From: Paludibacteraceae bacterium
GTDB taxonomy: Bacteria; Bacteroidota; Bacteroidia; Bacteroidales; Paludibacteraceae
Length of the DNA: 45,397 nucleotides
Assembly: GCA_024693065.1 (NCBI GenBank)
Contig: JAILLP010000001.1
Location: forward strand, 1-45,397
Reading direction: 5' to 3'
The notes beneath the pieces were generated by a model that ran no database searches, was not told the DNA's origin, and saw only the letters and a program-made list of their open reading frames with translations. Shown piece after piece: positions 7,777 to 16,914 of this stretch (position 1 is the first letter of the stretch; each line of letters begins with the position of its first letter). The position numbers and the translations under genes were made by a program.

Positions 7777-10131
7777 TTATTCGGTCACGTCACGTACTAG
7801 GCGGACGGAGCTGCCGTATTTAGCGCGAGATCCCGATACCTTATAAATGACATCATAGTAATACCCGAAGGTTTGATCGACGCTATCATAGGAATCCACG
7901 TATATGCACATTGCAGATGGAGAAGAGGCCCAATAAGAACCTTCTGTCCAGCTGTCGCTTCCAACGTCACCTATGTCCCAAAAATGACTGGTGAGAACCA
8001 ATCCTGCGCATGGCAAATAGACAGCTCCTTGGGCTTCCATACGAGCCCATAGCTCTTCTGTATACACGTTTCTGTCGTAAGGAATGTTTCCCTCCTCATT
8101 AGGTGTGTCTGTATATGGAAGCTCCGGATCGAAATTCCAATCGTCAGGTAAGAGAATTAGTCCCCTGCTTCCACAAACAATGCCAGGGAAGCAGAGTTTT
8201 ATTCCATCCTTTTTCCTCCCTATGAGGTATTCCCATTCTTCCTTTGTAGGAGTACGCCAGATGTTTGGGGTGTTTCCTCCGTTGATGATTGGATTGTTCA
8301 CTCCCCAGTCGAATTTGGTGCCTGCGACATCCCTTGTTTCTAGGCATTGACCATAGCTTTCATCATATTCGAAATATTGAAGTGGGTCGTAAGCGAACCC
8401 TGAAGAGGCCCAAGCGAAATTATCCAACCATCCATCGTCTGTTATCTCACGTTGTGATCCCCACCAATTTGTGCTTTGTATATGCGTGTACTGGTTATCG
8501 GCGAAGCGCCAAATCTTTGAGTTTTTGTTATACTGTAGATTCCCTTGGGAGAAGTTTACTTGTTTGGTCTCCGACACGGAGAATTTTCCGTGAAGGAGTC
8601 CCGCCTTCATGTCAACGTTTGATAAATCAGCTGGCTCGGGAAGATAAGTGCTCGGTGTGGACGGATCCTCTTCGTCTTCGATTTCCTCTTTTTCTGTTGG
8701 CTCTTCACTCATGATCTTAACAGCAATGCTGTCTCGTACAACTAGGCGATAGGCGTTCATTGATCTGCAGTTGTATTCATCCCACACGATAAAATCGTTT
8801 TCATAATCCCAATAATTTTTTTCTATAGGATATGCATGGTCGGCGGAAAAGTTCAAAAATGCCCCCATCAACATCCAGGACCAATATCTGTCGCATGGCA
8901 TGAAGACAGCGCCCAAGGCTTCCATCTTTTCCCATGTTTTTTTGTCATAGACATTGCCTGAGCAAGTCTCTGTTTTTGGGGTGAAGGTTAAATCGGCAGG
9001 TGTTTCCCAATCGTCTGGCAGGAGGACGTATCCTTTTACTCCAGCCACTTCTGCCTTCGAATAGAGGCTGTCTGCCCTTTCCCTTTCTGATAGGATATAA
9101 TACCAATCTGATATAGAAGGAACATCCCATTCCCCTATTTTTTCAATTGCATTTGCATCAAGGTTATAGCCGTTGCCGTATAGTGCTTCATCTCGATCCC
9201 AGGATAAACATGGACATGCTATTTCGGACAGAGAACCATGCTCAAAATGGTCGATCCATGCTTTAGGAGGATAGTGGCAAAAATCTGTATATTTCCTTCC
9301 TGGATTATCGAATTGGTTTTTGGCGAACCTTATCTTCTTCTTCTCTCCATGGAATTGCAAAATGCCTTTGGAGAAATGTACTTGATAGTTCTTTCCCATG
9401 GAGAATTTGCCTGGCAATACATCATTTATGGCGGCCGACTTGAAGACTGTGTCCGCAGGTGTCGTATCTGTATGAACAGTGTCGGTAGGAATCGTATCCG
9501 TGATGCCTGTCGGGATGGTGTCGGTAGGAATCGTGTCAGCTTGTGAAGCGGATATTTGTGCGGAGATGGAGTCCAAGGTCGCTTCGAGCGCTTCGATTTT
9601 GCCCTGCCATATTGCGTCCCTTTCGTCCATAGCGTTTTGCATCTTGTCTTCCCAGATCGCATCCCGCTCCTCCAAGGCGCTCTGGATCTTGGCGGCGATG
9701 ATGTCCTCCAGGAATTGCTCGTCCACCTTGTTCGCGAAGAATGACCTTTGCGCATAGAGTGCGTAAGGAACGCTCAGCAACTGTGAGGTGACGGAGATGC
9801 TCTTGCCGTTCAACTCGGCTGTGGAGCGGATGTAGAATGGTCCGTTGCTCCAATCGATGGAGGTGAAGTCGTATGACGTCTTTCCGCCTCCGACTTCGAG
9901 TGTGATTACTCCGTTGACGGTCGTGCTGGTGGCGTGGTTCTCGGAATAGACAACAGGACCCTCCAATGAGCCTTGCAGAATGGAGATCTGAACCGATAAA
10001 TCTTGGTTGGTGATCACGTTACCCACAACATCGCGTATTACAGCTTGGTATGTGAGTTTTTGTGGAACTTGTGCCGACAGCGACACTATCCACAACAGTG
10101 TCATCGCGACAATCGTAAAATTTTTTTTCAT
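7777..10131 (-). CDS. Large secreted coiled-coil surface protein, copy 2
   Basis: 784 residues, paralogue of the gene at 4454-6784 with the same order: signal peptide, N-terminal module (LTYQAVIRDVVGNVI, then LLSVPYALYAQ), coiled coil, Thr/Pro/Asp linker, two ~260-residue GKFSVSE..WRFA domains and the identical end VRLVRDVTE. The first ~130 residues and the last domain's framework are near identical. The centre of the first domain (~240-470) has diverged strongly. The coiled coil is longer by one ~15-residue unit (RDAIWEDKMQNAMDE beside RDAIWQGK), a visible internal duplication. It is 74 bp downstream of its small T9SS-sorted partner. No catalytic motif is recognised. Confidence 0.75.
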   Translation of the reverse strand: MKKNFTIVAMTLLWIVSLSAQVPQKLTYQAVIRDVVGNVITNQDLSVQISILQGSLEGPVVYSENHATSTTVNGVITLEVGGGKTSYDFTSIDWSNGPFYIRSTAELNGKSISVTSQLLSVPYALYAQRSFFANKVDEQFLEDIIAAKIQSALEERDAIWEDKMQNAMDERDAIWQGKIEALEATLDSISAQISASQADTIPTDTIPTGITDTIPTDTVHTDTTPADTVFKSAAINDVLPGKFSMGKNYQVHFSKGILQFHGEKKKIRFAKNQFDNPGRKYTDFCHYPPKAWIDHFEHGSLSEIACPCLSWDRDEALYGNGYNLDANAIEKIGEWDVPSISDWYYILSERERADSLYSKAEVAGVKGYVLLPDDWETPADLTFTPKTETCSGNVYDKKTWEKMEALGAVFMPCDRYWSWMLMGAFLNFSADHAYPIEKNYWDYENDFIVWDEYNCRSMNAYRLVVRDSIAVKIMSEEPTEKEEIEDEEDPSTPSTYLPEPADLSNVDMKAGLLHGKFSVSETKQVNFSQGNLQYNKNSKIWRFADNQYTHIQSTNWWGSQREITDDGWLDNFAWASSGFAYDPLQYFEYDESYGQCLETRDVAGTKFDWGVNNPIINGGNTPNIWRTPTKEEWEYLIGRKKDGIKLCFPGIVCGSRGLILLPDDWNFDPELPYTDTPNEEGNIPYDRNVYTEELWARMEAQGAVYLPCAGLVLTSHFWDIGDVGSDSWTEGSYWASSPSAMCIYVDSYDSVDQTFGYYYDVIYKVSGSRAKYGSSVRLVRDVTE

Positions 10132-10205
10132 GTCTAATAAAAAAGTTAATAATTATTGTTTTTCAAAGTATGTCTGCGGTCCAAGCCTTGCTGCGCTTGT
10201 GACCA

Positions 10206-10667
10206 TTATTTCTTGACGATGCTGAATGTCTTAACCACCGATTCGCCGCTTATCAGTGTGAGATGGTAAACTCCGGACGCATAGCGGGAGAAGTTGATGC
10301 GTGTCTCGCTATCCCTCACCGTTTCGGACAGCAATTGCTGCCCCTCCGCATTGGTCAAGACCATCGTCAGATTCTTCAACTTGCCTGTCTTTAGCACGAG
10401 CACATCTTTTGTGGGGTTCGGATAGACCGAGAGTAGCTCGACGTCAGTGAGCCCTAGTCCAGTGGTGGTCGCCACGCTGTACTGGATGAGGTTACCCGTG
10501 GAGAGAGAACCGTCCCCTGCTTCCATGGTTACCACATTCCCCACCACGTGGGAGAGTACCATGTTATTCTCCTCCTTCTCGCCCGCCGAACTGTAGACGT
10601 TCGCCTGGGAGTGGCATAATATCGGCACTCCCATCAACGTCGCCAGCATGAAAACTTGCTTTAGCAT
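10206..10667 (-). CDS. Small T9SS type A sorting-domain protein, copy 2
   Basis: 153 residues, same length as copy 1 and nearly the same sequence: signal peptide MLKQVFMLATLMGVPILCHS, middle part ending GLGLTDVELL, then the sorting domain from VYPNPTKDVLVLKTG to KTFSIVKK. Differences are scattered substitutions. Export through T9SS is predicted. The function beyond sorting is unknown. It is the first gene of the second copy of the duplicated operon. Confidence 0.8.
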   Translation of the reverse strand: MLKQVFMLATLMGVPILCHSQANVYSSAGEKEENNMVLSHVVGNVVTMEAGDGSLSTGNLIQYSVATTTGLGLTDVELLSVYPNPTKDVLVLKTGKLKNLTMVLTNAEGQQLLSETVRDSETRINFSRYASGVYHLTLISGESVVKTFSIVKK

Positions 10668-10884
10668 AATAAATGTTCAATAATGGTTATATTTACTTTA
10701 ACACAAAAACTATCTTTCGTCAATTTACAAAGGGATAGCAAGCGTGAAAATCCATGGAAACATACACTATAAACAACCAAAAATCACTCTTCACCTTCCG
10801 AAAACGGACACTTACCTACATACACTTTTGTAAATATTCACGTGCTTTTATACACATCAACACTTTTATTACACAAATTCCATG

Positions 10885-10916
10885 CAAATATAGTAGTAAC
10901 ATTATCTAAAATCAAA
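10885..10916 (-). promoter_or_regulatory. Bacteroides-type promoter for surface operon copy 2
   Basis: The minus strand reads TTTG (10916-10913), 20 bp, TATATTTG (10892-10885), with the same spacing as copy 1. The leader to the start codon at 10667 is about 210 nt and shares several blocks with copy 1. Confidence 0.8.
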
Positions 10917-11009
10917 ATAATAAAGTAAAAAATTTTTACCAATCTTGTTTTTCTGTATAATAGTCAATATTGTGATTTTTCAGTTCTCGCAGTATATGTG
11001 CGAATATAG

Positions 11010-11053
11010 ACAGGGCGGGAAGACTGCCCGAATGGGTCAGCTTCTCGCCCTGT
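11010..11053 (-). terminator. Inverted repeat downstream of the NAD-salvage operon
   Basis: ACAGGGCG..GAAG and CTTC.CGCCCTGT pair with single mismatches, 93 bp after the stop codon of the NadE-PncA gene. No T-run follows on the minus strand, though ATTTTTC follows on the plus strand. It may be a terminator or an RNA-processing hairpin. The rest of 10917-11145 is AT-rich with nothing else recognised. Confidence 0.4.
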
Positions 11054-11145
11054 GATTTTTCGATTATGAATCTTTTATGTTTGGAGAAAGGATTTCCTCA
11101 ATTTTTTGTGGGTCCCCTCTCTAGAAGCGGTGTTTGCCTACGTCC

Positions 11146-12396
11146 TTAATCGATGAGGATAGGCAATCCTTCGAGGTCAAGCTTTGCGTTCTCGTCGATA
11201 GCGACGGTACCCGCCTTCTTGATGACGATCTTCACGCCCGGATATGCCTTGGCGCTCTCCTTGGCGCAAGATGCAACGCAATAGTCGTAGCACAAACCGA
11301 CGAGGTGTAGCTCCTTTACGTTGGTGAGGTTCTGCAACACATTGATGCCGTACTCCTCCACGCTGATGTTCATGCCTTTGTTGAGTGTCAAAGCCCTAAC
11401 CTGCAGGTGGGCGAAGTCTGCATCGATCTCAGCGCCTTTCTCACCCTGTACGCAGTGGTTAGGCCACATGCCCCCCTGCGCCTTGAAAGAGCAGTGGTTA
11501 GCCGGGTGCCAGTCTTTCGTGAAGATGATCTGGTCATAATCCTCCCCCTTCACGAGGTCGAAGATCGCCTTCTTCGCCTTGTTCCACTTCTCCACACCAA
11601 CGCCCATGCTACCGTCGATGAAGTCATTCTGCGCATCGATGATGGCCAGCACCTTCTGGGAAGGAACGAACTTAGGCAGGTTCAGCAATTTAGTTTTCCA
11701 GCTCATACCCTTGATCTTCTGCTCGATTTTCTGAGCCACCGCCGGGTCCACCTCGTCGAACTTACCCCTTGCGACCCTTTCCACGTCAGCATAGGTGAAG
11801 CCGAGGTTCTCCTCGTCCGTCTTTCCGCACATACCGTCGGAAGGAGCCTTCTTGACGAATTTCTCAGGCAAGCCCAGCTCAAGGCCCAAGTTTATCACAT
11901 CGTTTACGAAAAGGTTCGCCAACGGAGCGAAATCGCCCGCACCGTCCCCCCACAAGGTGAAGTAACCCATGAGGCACTCGGACAAGTTGCCGTTGTTAGA
12001 GATACGACAGTTACCGATTATGGCAGCCACACCATATAGGGTCGCCATCCTTAGGCGAGAAGGCGTGTTCGTCTTGAATTGGGGCGTCAGCTCACCACCC
12101 GTCTTGCGCATGATCTCGTTACTGATCCCCACATAGGCATCGTTAATATTGACCTCGTAGCTCTTGATGCCCAAGAACTCGATCAATTGTTTAGAATCCG
12201 CGATGTCGCTCTGCACACCGTTCGGCATCATGACACCCACCACTCTCTCTTTGCCCAACGCAGCCACGCAAGCCGCAGCCACCACCGAGCTATCCTTACC
12301 GCCGCTGATACCGATCAGCGCCTTCGTGTCCTTGTCTCCGTTCTTGGCGAAATAGTCCCTGATCCAAGCAACCATTTCATCTTTGATCCTCTTCAT
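11146..12396 (-). CDS. nadE-pncA: Fused NH3-dependent NAD synthetase / nicotinamidase
   Basis: 416 residues with two enzymes in one chain. Residues 1-~240 are an NAD+ synthetase: ATP-pyrophosphatase P-loop SGGKDSS (31-37) and KTDEENLGFTYADVE (192-206). The glutaminase domain is absent, so free ammonia is expected as N donor. Residues ~248-416 are an isochorismatase-fold nicotinamidase: Asp254 in IIDAQNDFIDG, metal ligands in DWHPANH (295-301), Lys340 and catalytic Cys373 in GLCYDYCV. Nicotinamidase makes nicotinate; NAD synthetase amidates nicotinate adenine dinucleotide. Together with the upstream PncB this gives every Preiss-Handler step except NadD. A good Shine-Dalgarno (AAGGAGG) precedes the ATG. 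It is last in the operon. Confidence 0.92.
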   Translation of the reverse strand: MKRIKDEMVAWIRDYFAKNGDKDTKALIGISGGKDSSVVAAACVAALGKERVVGVMMPNGVQSDIADSKQLIEFLGIKSYEVNINDAYVGISNEIMRKTGGELTPQFKTNTPSRLRMATLYGVAAIIGNCRISNNGNLSECLMGYFTLWGDGAGDFAPLANLFVNDVINLGLELGLPEKFVKKAPSDGMCGKTDEENLGFTYADVERVARGKFDEVDPAVAQKIEQKIKGMSWKTKLLNLPKFVPSQKVLAIIDAQNDFIDGSMGVGVEKWNKAKKAIFDLVKGEDYDQIIFTKDWHPANHCSFKAQGGMWPNHCVQGEKGAEIDADFAHLQVRALTLNKGMNISVEEYGINVLQNLTNVKELHLVGLCYDYCVASCAKESAKAYPGVKIVIKKAGTVAIDENAKLDLEGLPILID

Positions 12397-12433
12397 AACC
12401 TATCCTCCTTATATAGTTTTAGAGTTTTACATC

Positions 12434-12979
12434 CTATAATAACCCGATGGCCAGCGCATGTTCCCACGCCAAGCGCATCATCGCGTTGTAATCGTTTTGG
12501 CAAACGATGGACTTCATGTCCGCCTTCTTGACGATGACCGTCTCCAGGAACTCGTCCTCGTCCGGATGGTTCTTCCCGTACCCGTTCACCACCACATGGT
12601 AGCAAGTGATCTTGTTCTCCATGAAGGCAGGGTTAGGGCTCGCCGTATACAATTCACTGACGCTAAGAACATTGTCCTTCGTAATGCCCAACTCCTCGTC
12701 CAGCTCGCGGTAGAGGGCTTGAAGCGCCTGCTCCCCCTCGTCCACCATCCCAGATGGGTATTCCACCACTTCATGATTGATACCATGTCTGAACTGACGC
12801 ACCATCACAAAATCATCACTGCCAACCCCCAATTGCACGATGGCACAAACCCAGTCGGGAGCCTTCATGGAAATATATTTGCGCTCCACTCCCTTAGGGT
12901 CCACCTTCCTCGTCGTATTGAAGCTTCCGATAGGAGTTTTCAGCAGCACTTCCGTCTCTTTTATTTTCCAATCCATCAT
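12434..12979 (-). CDS. NUDIX hydrolase, ADP-ribose pyrophosphatase type
   Basis: About 181 residues from the ATG at 12979 (or the adjacent ATG at 12976). A longer frame to 13054 exists, but its extra 25 residues do not look like NUDIX sequence. The NUDIX box is complete: G-MVDEG-E-QALQALY-RELDEELGI, matching Gx5Ex7REUxEExGU. The layout (VMVRQFRHG before the box, SPNPAFMENKITCYHV after it) resembles ADP-sugar/ADP-ribose pyrophosphatases. It lies between pncB and nadE-pncA, so a role in cleaving ADP-ribose or a related NAD breakdown product for recycling is a reasonable inference. Substrate not proven. Confidence 0.85.
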   Translation of the reverse strand: MMDWKIKETEVLLKTPIGSFNTTRKVDPKGVERKYISMKAPDWVCAIVQLGVGSDDFVMVRQFRHGINHEVVEYPSGMVDEGEQALQALYRELDEELGITKDNVLSVSELYTASPNPAFMENKITCYHVVVNGYGKNHPDEDEFLETVIVKKADMKSIVCQNDYNAMMRLAWEHALAIGLL

Positions 12980-13066
12980 ATTTATTATTTTAGGCGGGTT
13001 CCGACGACCGGAATCATCAGAACCCATTGTTTCGAAATTATTGAATAAACACAATCAACGTGCGGA

Positions 13067-14314
13067 TCACATCTCCGGATGGTTCATCCTCCAGTCGATC
13101 GCCCTCTGCAGGTAGTCGACGTAGTCCGGATTCTTGCACATGCCCTTGCCTGGAGTGTCGGATATCTTCGCCACATCCCCTCCGTTACAAAGGGTAGTCT
13201 TCATGACGATGTTGAGAGGTGGCACGTCCGTATCGTTCGCGATGAACGTTCCGATACCGAAGGCGGTCTTCGCCTTTCCCTCGAAGTATTTCTTCAGCTT
13301 CGTCGCCTTCTCGAAGTTCAGGCTATCGCTGAAGAGCAAGGTCTTCGTTTTAGGGTCGATACCCAGCTTTTGGTAATGTGCGATGAGTTTATCTCCCCAC
13401 TCGTACGGGTCGCCGGAGTCGTGTCGCACACCGCTGAATACCGTGGCGAACTCCTCGTCGAAGTCGCGCAGGAAGCAGTCGGTCGTGATCGCATCCGTGA
13501 GGGCGGTGCCATTCTGCACCTTGTACTCGTTGACCCAAGCGCGTAGCGAATAGAGGTTAGAGTAGGCCGGGTTGACAGAGCGGTTGCCCTGCCCGACGCA
13601 CATGATCCACTCGTGCGCCATGGTGCCCACCGGAATCAATCCGTATTTCTTGGCGAGGAAAACGTTGCTGGTGCCTACGAATGTAGACTTCCCGTTCATC
13701 TTGGCCTCCTTCAAAGCCTTGACCGCCATCTCCTGGCACTCCGCGGAGAGTCGACGGCGCAATCCGAACTCAGAGAATGCGCCCAGTTCGTAGATGTCCT
13801 GCTCCAAAAGATTCACCTTCTCGTTCAGCTTGCGGACGAACTGCTGTCGCAACTCGTCGTAGTTGTAGGCGTAGCGGAAATAGACCTCGTTCACGATCGC
13901 CAACGTAGGGATCTCGTACATACTGGTGTTCAACCATGTACCCTTCGCCTCGATGCTGAGGCCGCACTCCGCCTTGTCAGTGATCTCGAAATCCTCATAT
14001 CTAGGGCGCCAAATGCGCAGGAAGTCTATGTAAGAGCCTTTGATCCATCCCCTCTTGACGATGTTGCCGGCAGCGTCACGCTTCGCACCGATGTTCTCAA
14101 GGTACGAAAGTTCATCTTCCGTGAAACGTAGTTTGCAATATTCCTGCAACTGATGCTTGATTTCATCGATCATCTCGGATGTGAATTTCACATCTTTGTT
14201 GCGGCATTTGAACGTCCACGTGGTTTTGTACCCAGGGAATTGATGAAAAATCGCCTGACCCATAGAGAACTTGTACAGGTCGGTCTCCAATAAAGATGTG
14301 ATAATTGCTTCCAT
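13067..14314 (-). CDS. pncB: Nicotinate phosphoribosyltransferase
   Basis: 415 residues, normal length for PncB. The start MEAIITSLLETDLYKFSMGQ is typical of the family. The core contains GTMAHEWIMCVGQGNRSVN (with the His that is phosphorylated in family members), RHDSGDP and FGIGTFIANDTD, the PRPP/nicotinate site region. It converts nicotinate and PRPP to nicotinate mononucleotide in the cytoplasm, using ATP. It is first in the operon; AAAGGAG lies a few bases upstream of the ATG, and a TAnnTTTG promoter element lies at 14340-14347. Confidence 0.93.
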   Translation of the reverse strand: MEAIITSLLETDLYKFSMGQAIFHQFPGYKTTWTFKCRNKDVKFTSEMIDEIKHQLQEYCKLRFTEDELSYLENIGAKRDAAGNIVKRGWIKGSYIDFLRIWRPRYEDFEITDKAECGLSIEAKGTWLNTSMYEIPTLAIVNEVYFRYAYNYDELRQQFVRKLNEKVNLLEQDIYELGAFSEFGLRRRLSAECQEMAVKALKEAKMNGKSTFVGTSNVFLAKKYGLIPVGTMAHEWIMCVGQGNRSVNPAYSNLYSLRAWVNEYKVQNGTALTDAITTDCFLRDFDEEFATVFSGVRHDSGDPYEWGDKLIAHYQKLGIDPKTKTLLFSDSLNFEKATKLKKYFEGKAKTAFGIGTFIANDTDVPPLNIVMKTTLCNGGDVAKISDTPGKGMCKNPDYVDYLQRAIDWRMNHPEM

Positions 14315-14339
14315 ATGCTATCTCCTTTTAATTACATGT

Positions 14340-14347
14340 CAAAAGTA
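14340..14347 (-). promoter_or_regulatory. -7 promoter element of the NAD-salvage operon
   Basis: TACTTTTG on the minus strand matches TAnnTTTG, with a T-rich stretch about 20 bp upstream standing in for the -33 box. The predicted transcript starts ~20 nt before the pncB ATG, leaving room only for the ribosome site and no riboswitch. Confidence 0.6.
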
Positions 14348-14551
14348 CGCAATATATTTCATATAAAAAAGTAAAACCTACATAAATCCGCATAAAAAAT
14401 GTTAATTTGGCTCTCATACGGTATATGGGTGTTCTTAAATGTCATGATTCTATTCTTTCATTGTCAAAAATAATGTAATTTTTCAAAGCGGGCATTATAT
14501 ATCCGAGGAAAAAATTCGTTCGTGGTGAGGGGAGGGTGATTTGTTAACAAA

Positions 14552-14580
14552 AAGGCGCCTTCACAAAAAGAAGGCGCCTT
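14552..14580 (-). terminator. Intrinsic terminator of the TPR gene
   Basis: A perfect 11-bp stem (AAGGCGCCTTC with GAAGGCGCCTT, 7-nt loop) lies 11 bp beyond the TPR stop codon and is followed on the minus strand by a short TTTGTT run. Confidence 0.85.
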
Positions 14581-14591
14581 TCCCGATGTGT

Positions 14592-15758
14592 CTATTGATT
14601 GCCTGCCTTTTTTATCAACGATAATTTCTTTTCCCGCTCGAAAATGTTTTTTGAGACATGTTCTTCATCGTTAGGGAACTTGGAGGCAGTGTTGAACCAC
14701 GTCATGAATGTATTTAATTGGTTGACGTTTTCTTCGTTCGCCATGAATGCCTCATATTCGGCAGGGAAGGCTTGTCTGTAGATGAATATATTGTATGCCT
14801 TCCAGAAGCCTGCCTCGATAACCTTCTTTTGGAAATTGAAGAGCGGGAGGTTATCGTCAGACCCGAAGAGGCTATCGGCTACAGTCGCTCTGATTTTACA
14901 GAAGAGGTCGAAATCAATCGTGTCCTTGTAGCCATGCATCATGGCGGCGATGCCTACTTTTGATTCATATGGCACCTCGAAAGAGCTATAGGCGGATTCG
15001 AGGGCTTCCATGATTTCTTCTGGTTTCGCATTCTTGCGCATATAGATGTTGTTCCTTTTGGTCAATGTGACATGCAGCGTATCATTTTCCTTCTTTATAT
15101 TATTCCTTAGGATTTCCACGACACGTTTATTGAGTGCGGCACATTCTTCCGCTTCTGGCTTAAGCAGAGAGAACATCTCCGCGTATATCATTCCCCAGAT
15201 CGGTTCGGTGGAGCTTAGGTAAAGCATCGATGCCCTCAGGTAGCCGGTCGGGTACAAAGGATCCACCTCGATGCCTTTTTCGTAGTAGGACATGGCCTCG
15301 TCGTATTTCCGTTGGTTGAGGTAGACATTTCCCTGCTCCACATACAATACTCCTGCGTTCGGGTATTTCTTCAAACCATCTTGATAGGCTTTCAGTGCTT
15401 TGCTAGGCTGTCCCATGTAGTCGTAGGTGTTTCCTATCATCGCGTGTAGCCTGGCGTTCGCTTCCGGATAATTCTCCAGTTTCCTTAGGATCTTATTCGC
15501 TTTCTTGAACTCTCCTATTTGACATAGGGTGTAGGTGTACTCGTAATTGACCATATAGTTTTTAGGGTATTTCTTTACTAAATCCTCTAAAATTAATCGG
15601 GAAGAGTCTGCCTGGCCTTGGTCTATAAGATTAACGGCGTGGGCTAGTCTCTCATTGTCCACTTCAGACAATGGATAGTTCTGGGAGAAGGCGGTCAACG
15701 TGCAAAAGATGCAGGTCAACAGAGAGACGATGGTTCTTTTAGTCGTGTTCATAGGCAA
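14592..15758 (-). CDS. Secreted tetratricopeptide-repeat protein
   Basis: 388 residues (a second ATG at 15752 is possible). Signal peptide ending near CTLTAFSQ, then TPR-like helical repeats from ~30 to 200: LEDLVKKYPKNYMVNYEYTY, ARLHAMIGNTYDYMGQPSKA and KYDEAMSYYEKGIEVDPLYP. The C-terminal half (~200-388) is helical with no recognised domain. Probably a periplasmic scaffold; its partner is unknown. It lies 62 bp downstream of hisC but is separated by a hairpin, so co-transcription is uncertain. Confidence 0.75.
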   Translation of the reverse strand: MPMNTTKRTIVSLLTCIFCTLTAFSQNYPLSEVDNERLAHAVNLIDQGQADSSRLILEDLVKKYPKNYMVNYEYTYTLCQIGEFKKANKILRKLENYPEANARLHAMIGNTYDYMGQPSKALKAYQDGLKKYPNAGVLYVEQGNVYLNQRKYDEAMSYYEKGIEVDPLYPTGYLRASMLYLSSTEPIWGMIYAEMFSLLKPEAEECAALNKRVVEILRNNIKKENDTLHVTLTKRNNIYMRKNAKPEEIMEALESAYSSFEVPYESKVGIAAMMHGYKDTIDFDLFCKIRATVADSLFGSDDNLPLFNFQKKVIEAGFWKAYNIFIYRQAFPAEYEAFMANEENVNQLNTFMTWFNTASKFPNDEEHVSKNIFEREKKLSLIKKAGNQ

Positions 15759-15784
15759 TGTGTTTTAGATGGTTAGATATAAAC

Positions 15785-15811
15785 GGGACGCTCAGCATTT
15801 GTGGGCGCCCC
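15785..15811 (-). terminator. Possible terminator after hisC
   Basis: GGGGCGC and GCGTCCC (one G-T pair) form a 7-bp stem 9 bp after the hisC stop. Only a weak T-rich run (GTTTATAT) follows. Confidence 0.5.
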
Positions 15812-15820
15812 GATCTTTGG

Positions 15821-16861
15821 TTATTTCATGTTTTTCAATTCCTGCATCAGGATTTTATTCTCCTCCGGCTTGCCCACCGTGATGCGGAGGCAGTTGCCGC
15901 AGAGTTGCACCGTGTTGCGGTTGCGGACGATGATGCCCTTGCTGACCAGATGCTGGTAGGTCTTGTTCGCGTCCTGCACCTTCACCAAGATGAAGTTGGC
16001 GTCCGTAGGGTATATCTTCTCGACGATCGGCAGTTGTGCGAGGGATTCTTGCATCAACGTGCGCTCGTTCAATAGGATCTTCACCCATTCCGCTATCTGT
16101 CCAGGATTGCGCAGCGTGTCCAACGCCTGCTTTTGGGTGAGGACGTTGATGTTGTAAGGATACTTCACCTTGTTGAAGAGTCCGATGATCTCTTCCGATG
16201 CGAAGGCCATGCCCATACGGATACCGGCACTCGCCCACGCCTTCGAGAGGGTCTGCAGGACGATGAGGTTAGGGAACTCACCGAGACGGTCCTTCCAACT
16301 GGCTTGGGAGGAGAAGTCTATGTATGCCTCATCCACCACTACGATACCCTTGAATGTCCGTAGAAGTTTTTCTATCTCTTTATCATCCAATGCGTTGCCT
16401 GTAGGGTTGTTCGGAGAGCAGAGCCACATGACACGTGTCTTGTCGTCCGCCGTCGACAAAAGGCTCTCCGCCGTGAACTGGAAATGGTCGTCCAGCAGGA
16501 CGCTGCGGTACTCCACGTTGTTAATGTCGGCACATACCCCATACATGCCGTAGGTTGGCGCAATAGCCACCACGTTGTTCTCCTTCGGCTCACAGAAGAT
16601 ACGGTAGACGAGGTCGATCGCCTCATCGCTACCGTTGCCGAGGAAGATGTTCTTCACCTCGACGCCCTTGACCTTCCGGATCTCCTCCTTCACCTTCAGC
16701 TGGAGTGGGTCCGGGTAACGGTTGAAGGAGTCGTTGTACGGATTTTCGTTGGCATCCAAGTAGACGGATGCCTCGCCCTTGAACTCATCCCTTGCGCAAG
16801 AGTAGGGTTTCAATTGCCAGATGTTCGGGCGAACTATATTTTTTAAGTCAAACATAATCAA
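15821..16861 (-). CDS. hisC: Histidinol-phosphate aminotransferase
   Basis: 346 residues, standard length for HisC, a PLP fold-type I aminotransferase. Motifs: [19 protein letters not shown] near the N-terminus, [15 protein letters not shown] and [16 protein letters not shown], where the Lys of SKAW binds PLP. It converts imidazole-acetol phosphate and glutamate to histidinol phosphate. It is third in the hisGDC operon, 53 bp after hisD. hisB, which often follows hisC in Bacteroides-type operons, is not here. Confidence 0.93.
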   Translation of the reverse strand: MIMFDLKNIVRPNIWQLKPYSCARDEFKGEASVYLDANENPYNDSFNRYPDPLQLKVKEEIRKVKGVEVKNIFLGNGSDEAIDLVYRIFCEPKENNVVAIAPTYGMYGVCADINNVEYRSVLLDDHFQFTAESLLSTADDKTRVMWLCSPNNPTGNALDDKEIEKLLRTFKGIVVVDEAYIDFSSQASWKDRLGEFPNLIVLQTLSKAWASAGIRMGMAFASEEIIGLFNKVKYPYNINVLTQKQALDTLRNPGQIAEWVKILLNERTLMQESLAQLPIVEKIYPTDANFILVKVQDANKTYQHLVSKGIIVRNRNTVQLCGNCLRITVGKPEENKILMQELKNMK

Positions 16862-16914
16862 TCAGTTTTAATTCAGGAACATACGAATACGATGCGCACG
16901 TTGTCCCGCATCCA

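Larger units (their letters stand above)
4310..10916 (-). repeat. Tandem duplication of a ~3.3 kb two-gene operon
   Basis: Unit 1 (about 4310-7572) and unit 2 (about 7620-10916) match from promoter to terminal hairpin: promoter, ~210-nt leader, 153-residue gene, 73- or 74-bp spacer, 776- or 784-residue gene, then a C-rich block and hairpin. The spacers are almost identical. Divergence is concentrated in the middle of the large gene. Confidence 0.85.

Noticed and set aside
12980-13054. Longer N-terminus for the NUDIX hydrolase
   Set aside because: The extra residues do not resemble the family, and the paired ATG codons at 12979/12976 fit the usual NUDIX start.
14315-14347. NAD- or nicotinate-sensing riboswitch before pncB
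   Set aside because: The promoter element leaves a leader of only ~20 nt, too short for an aptamer.
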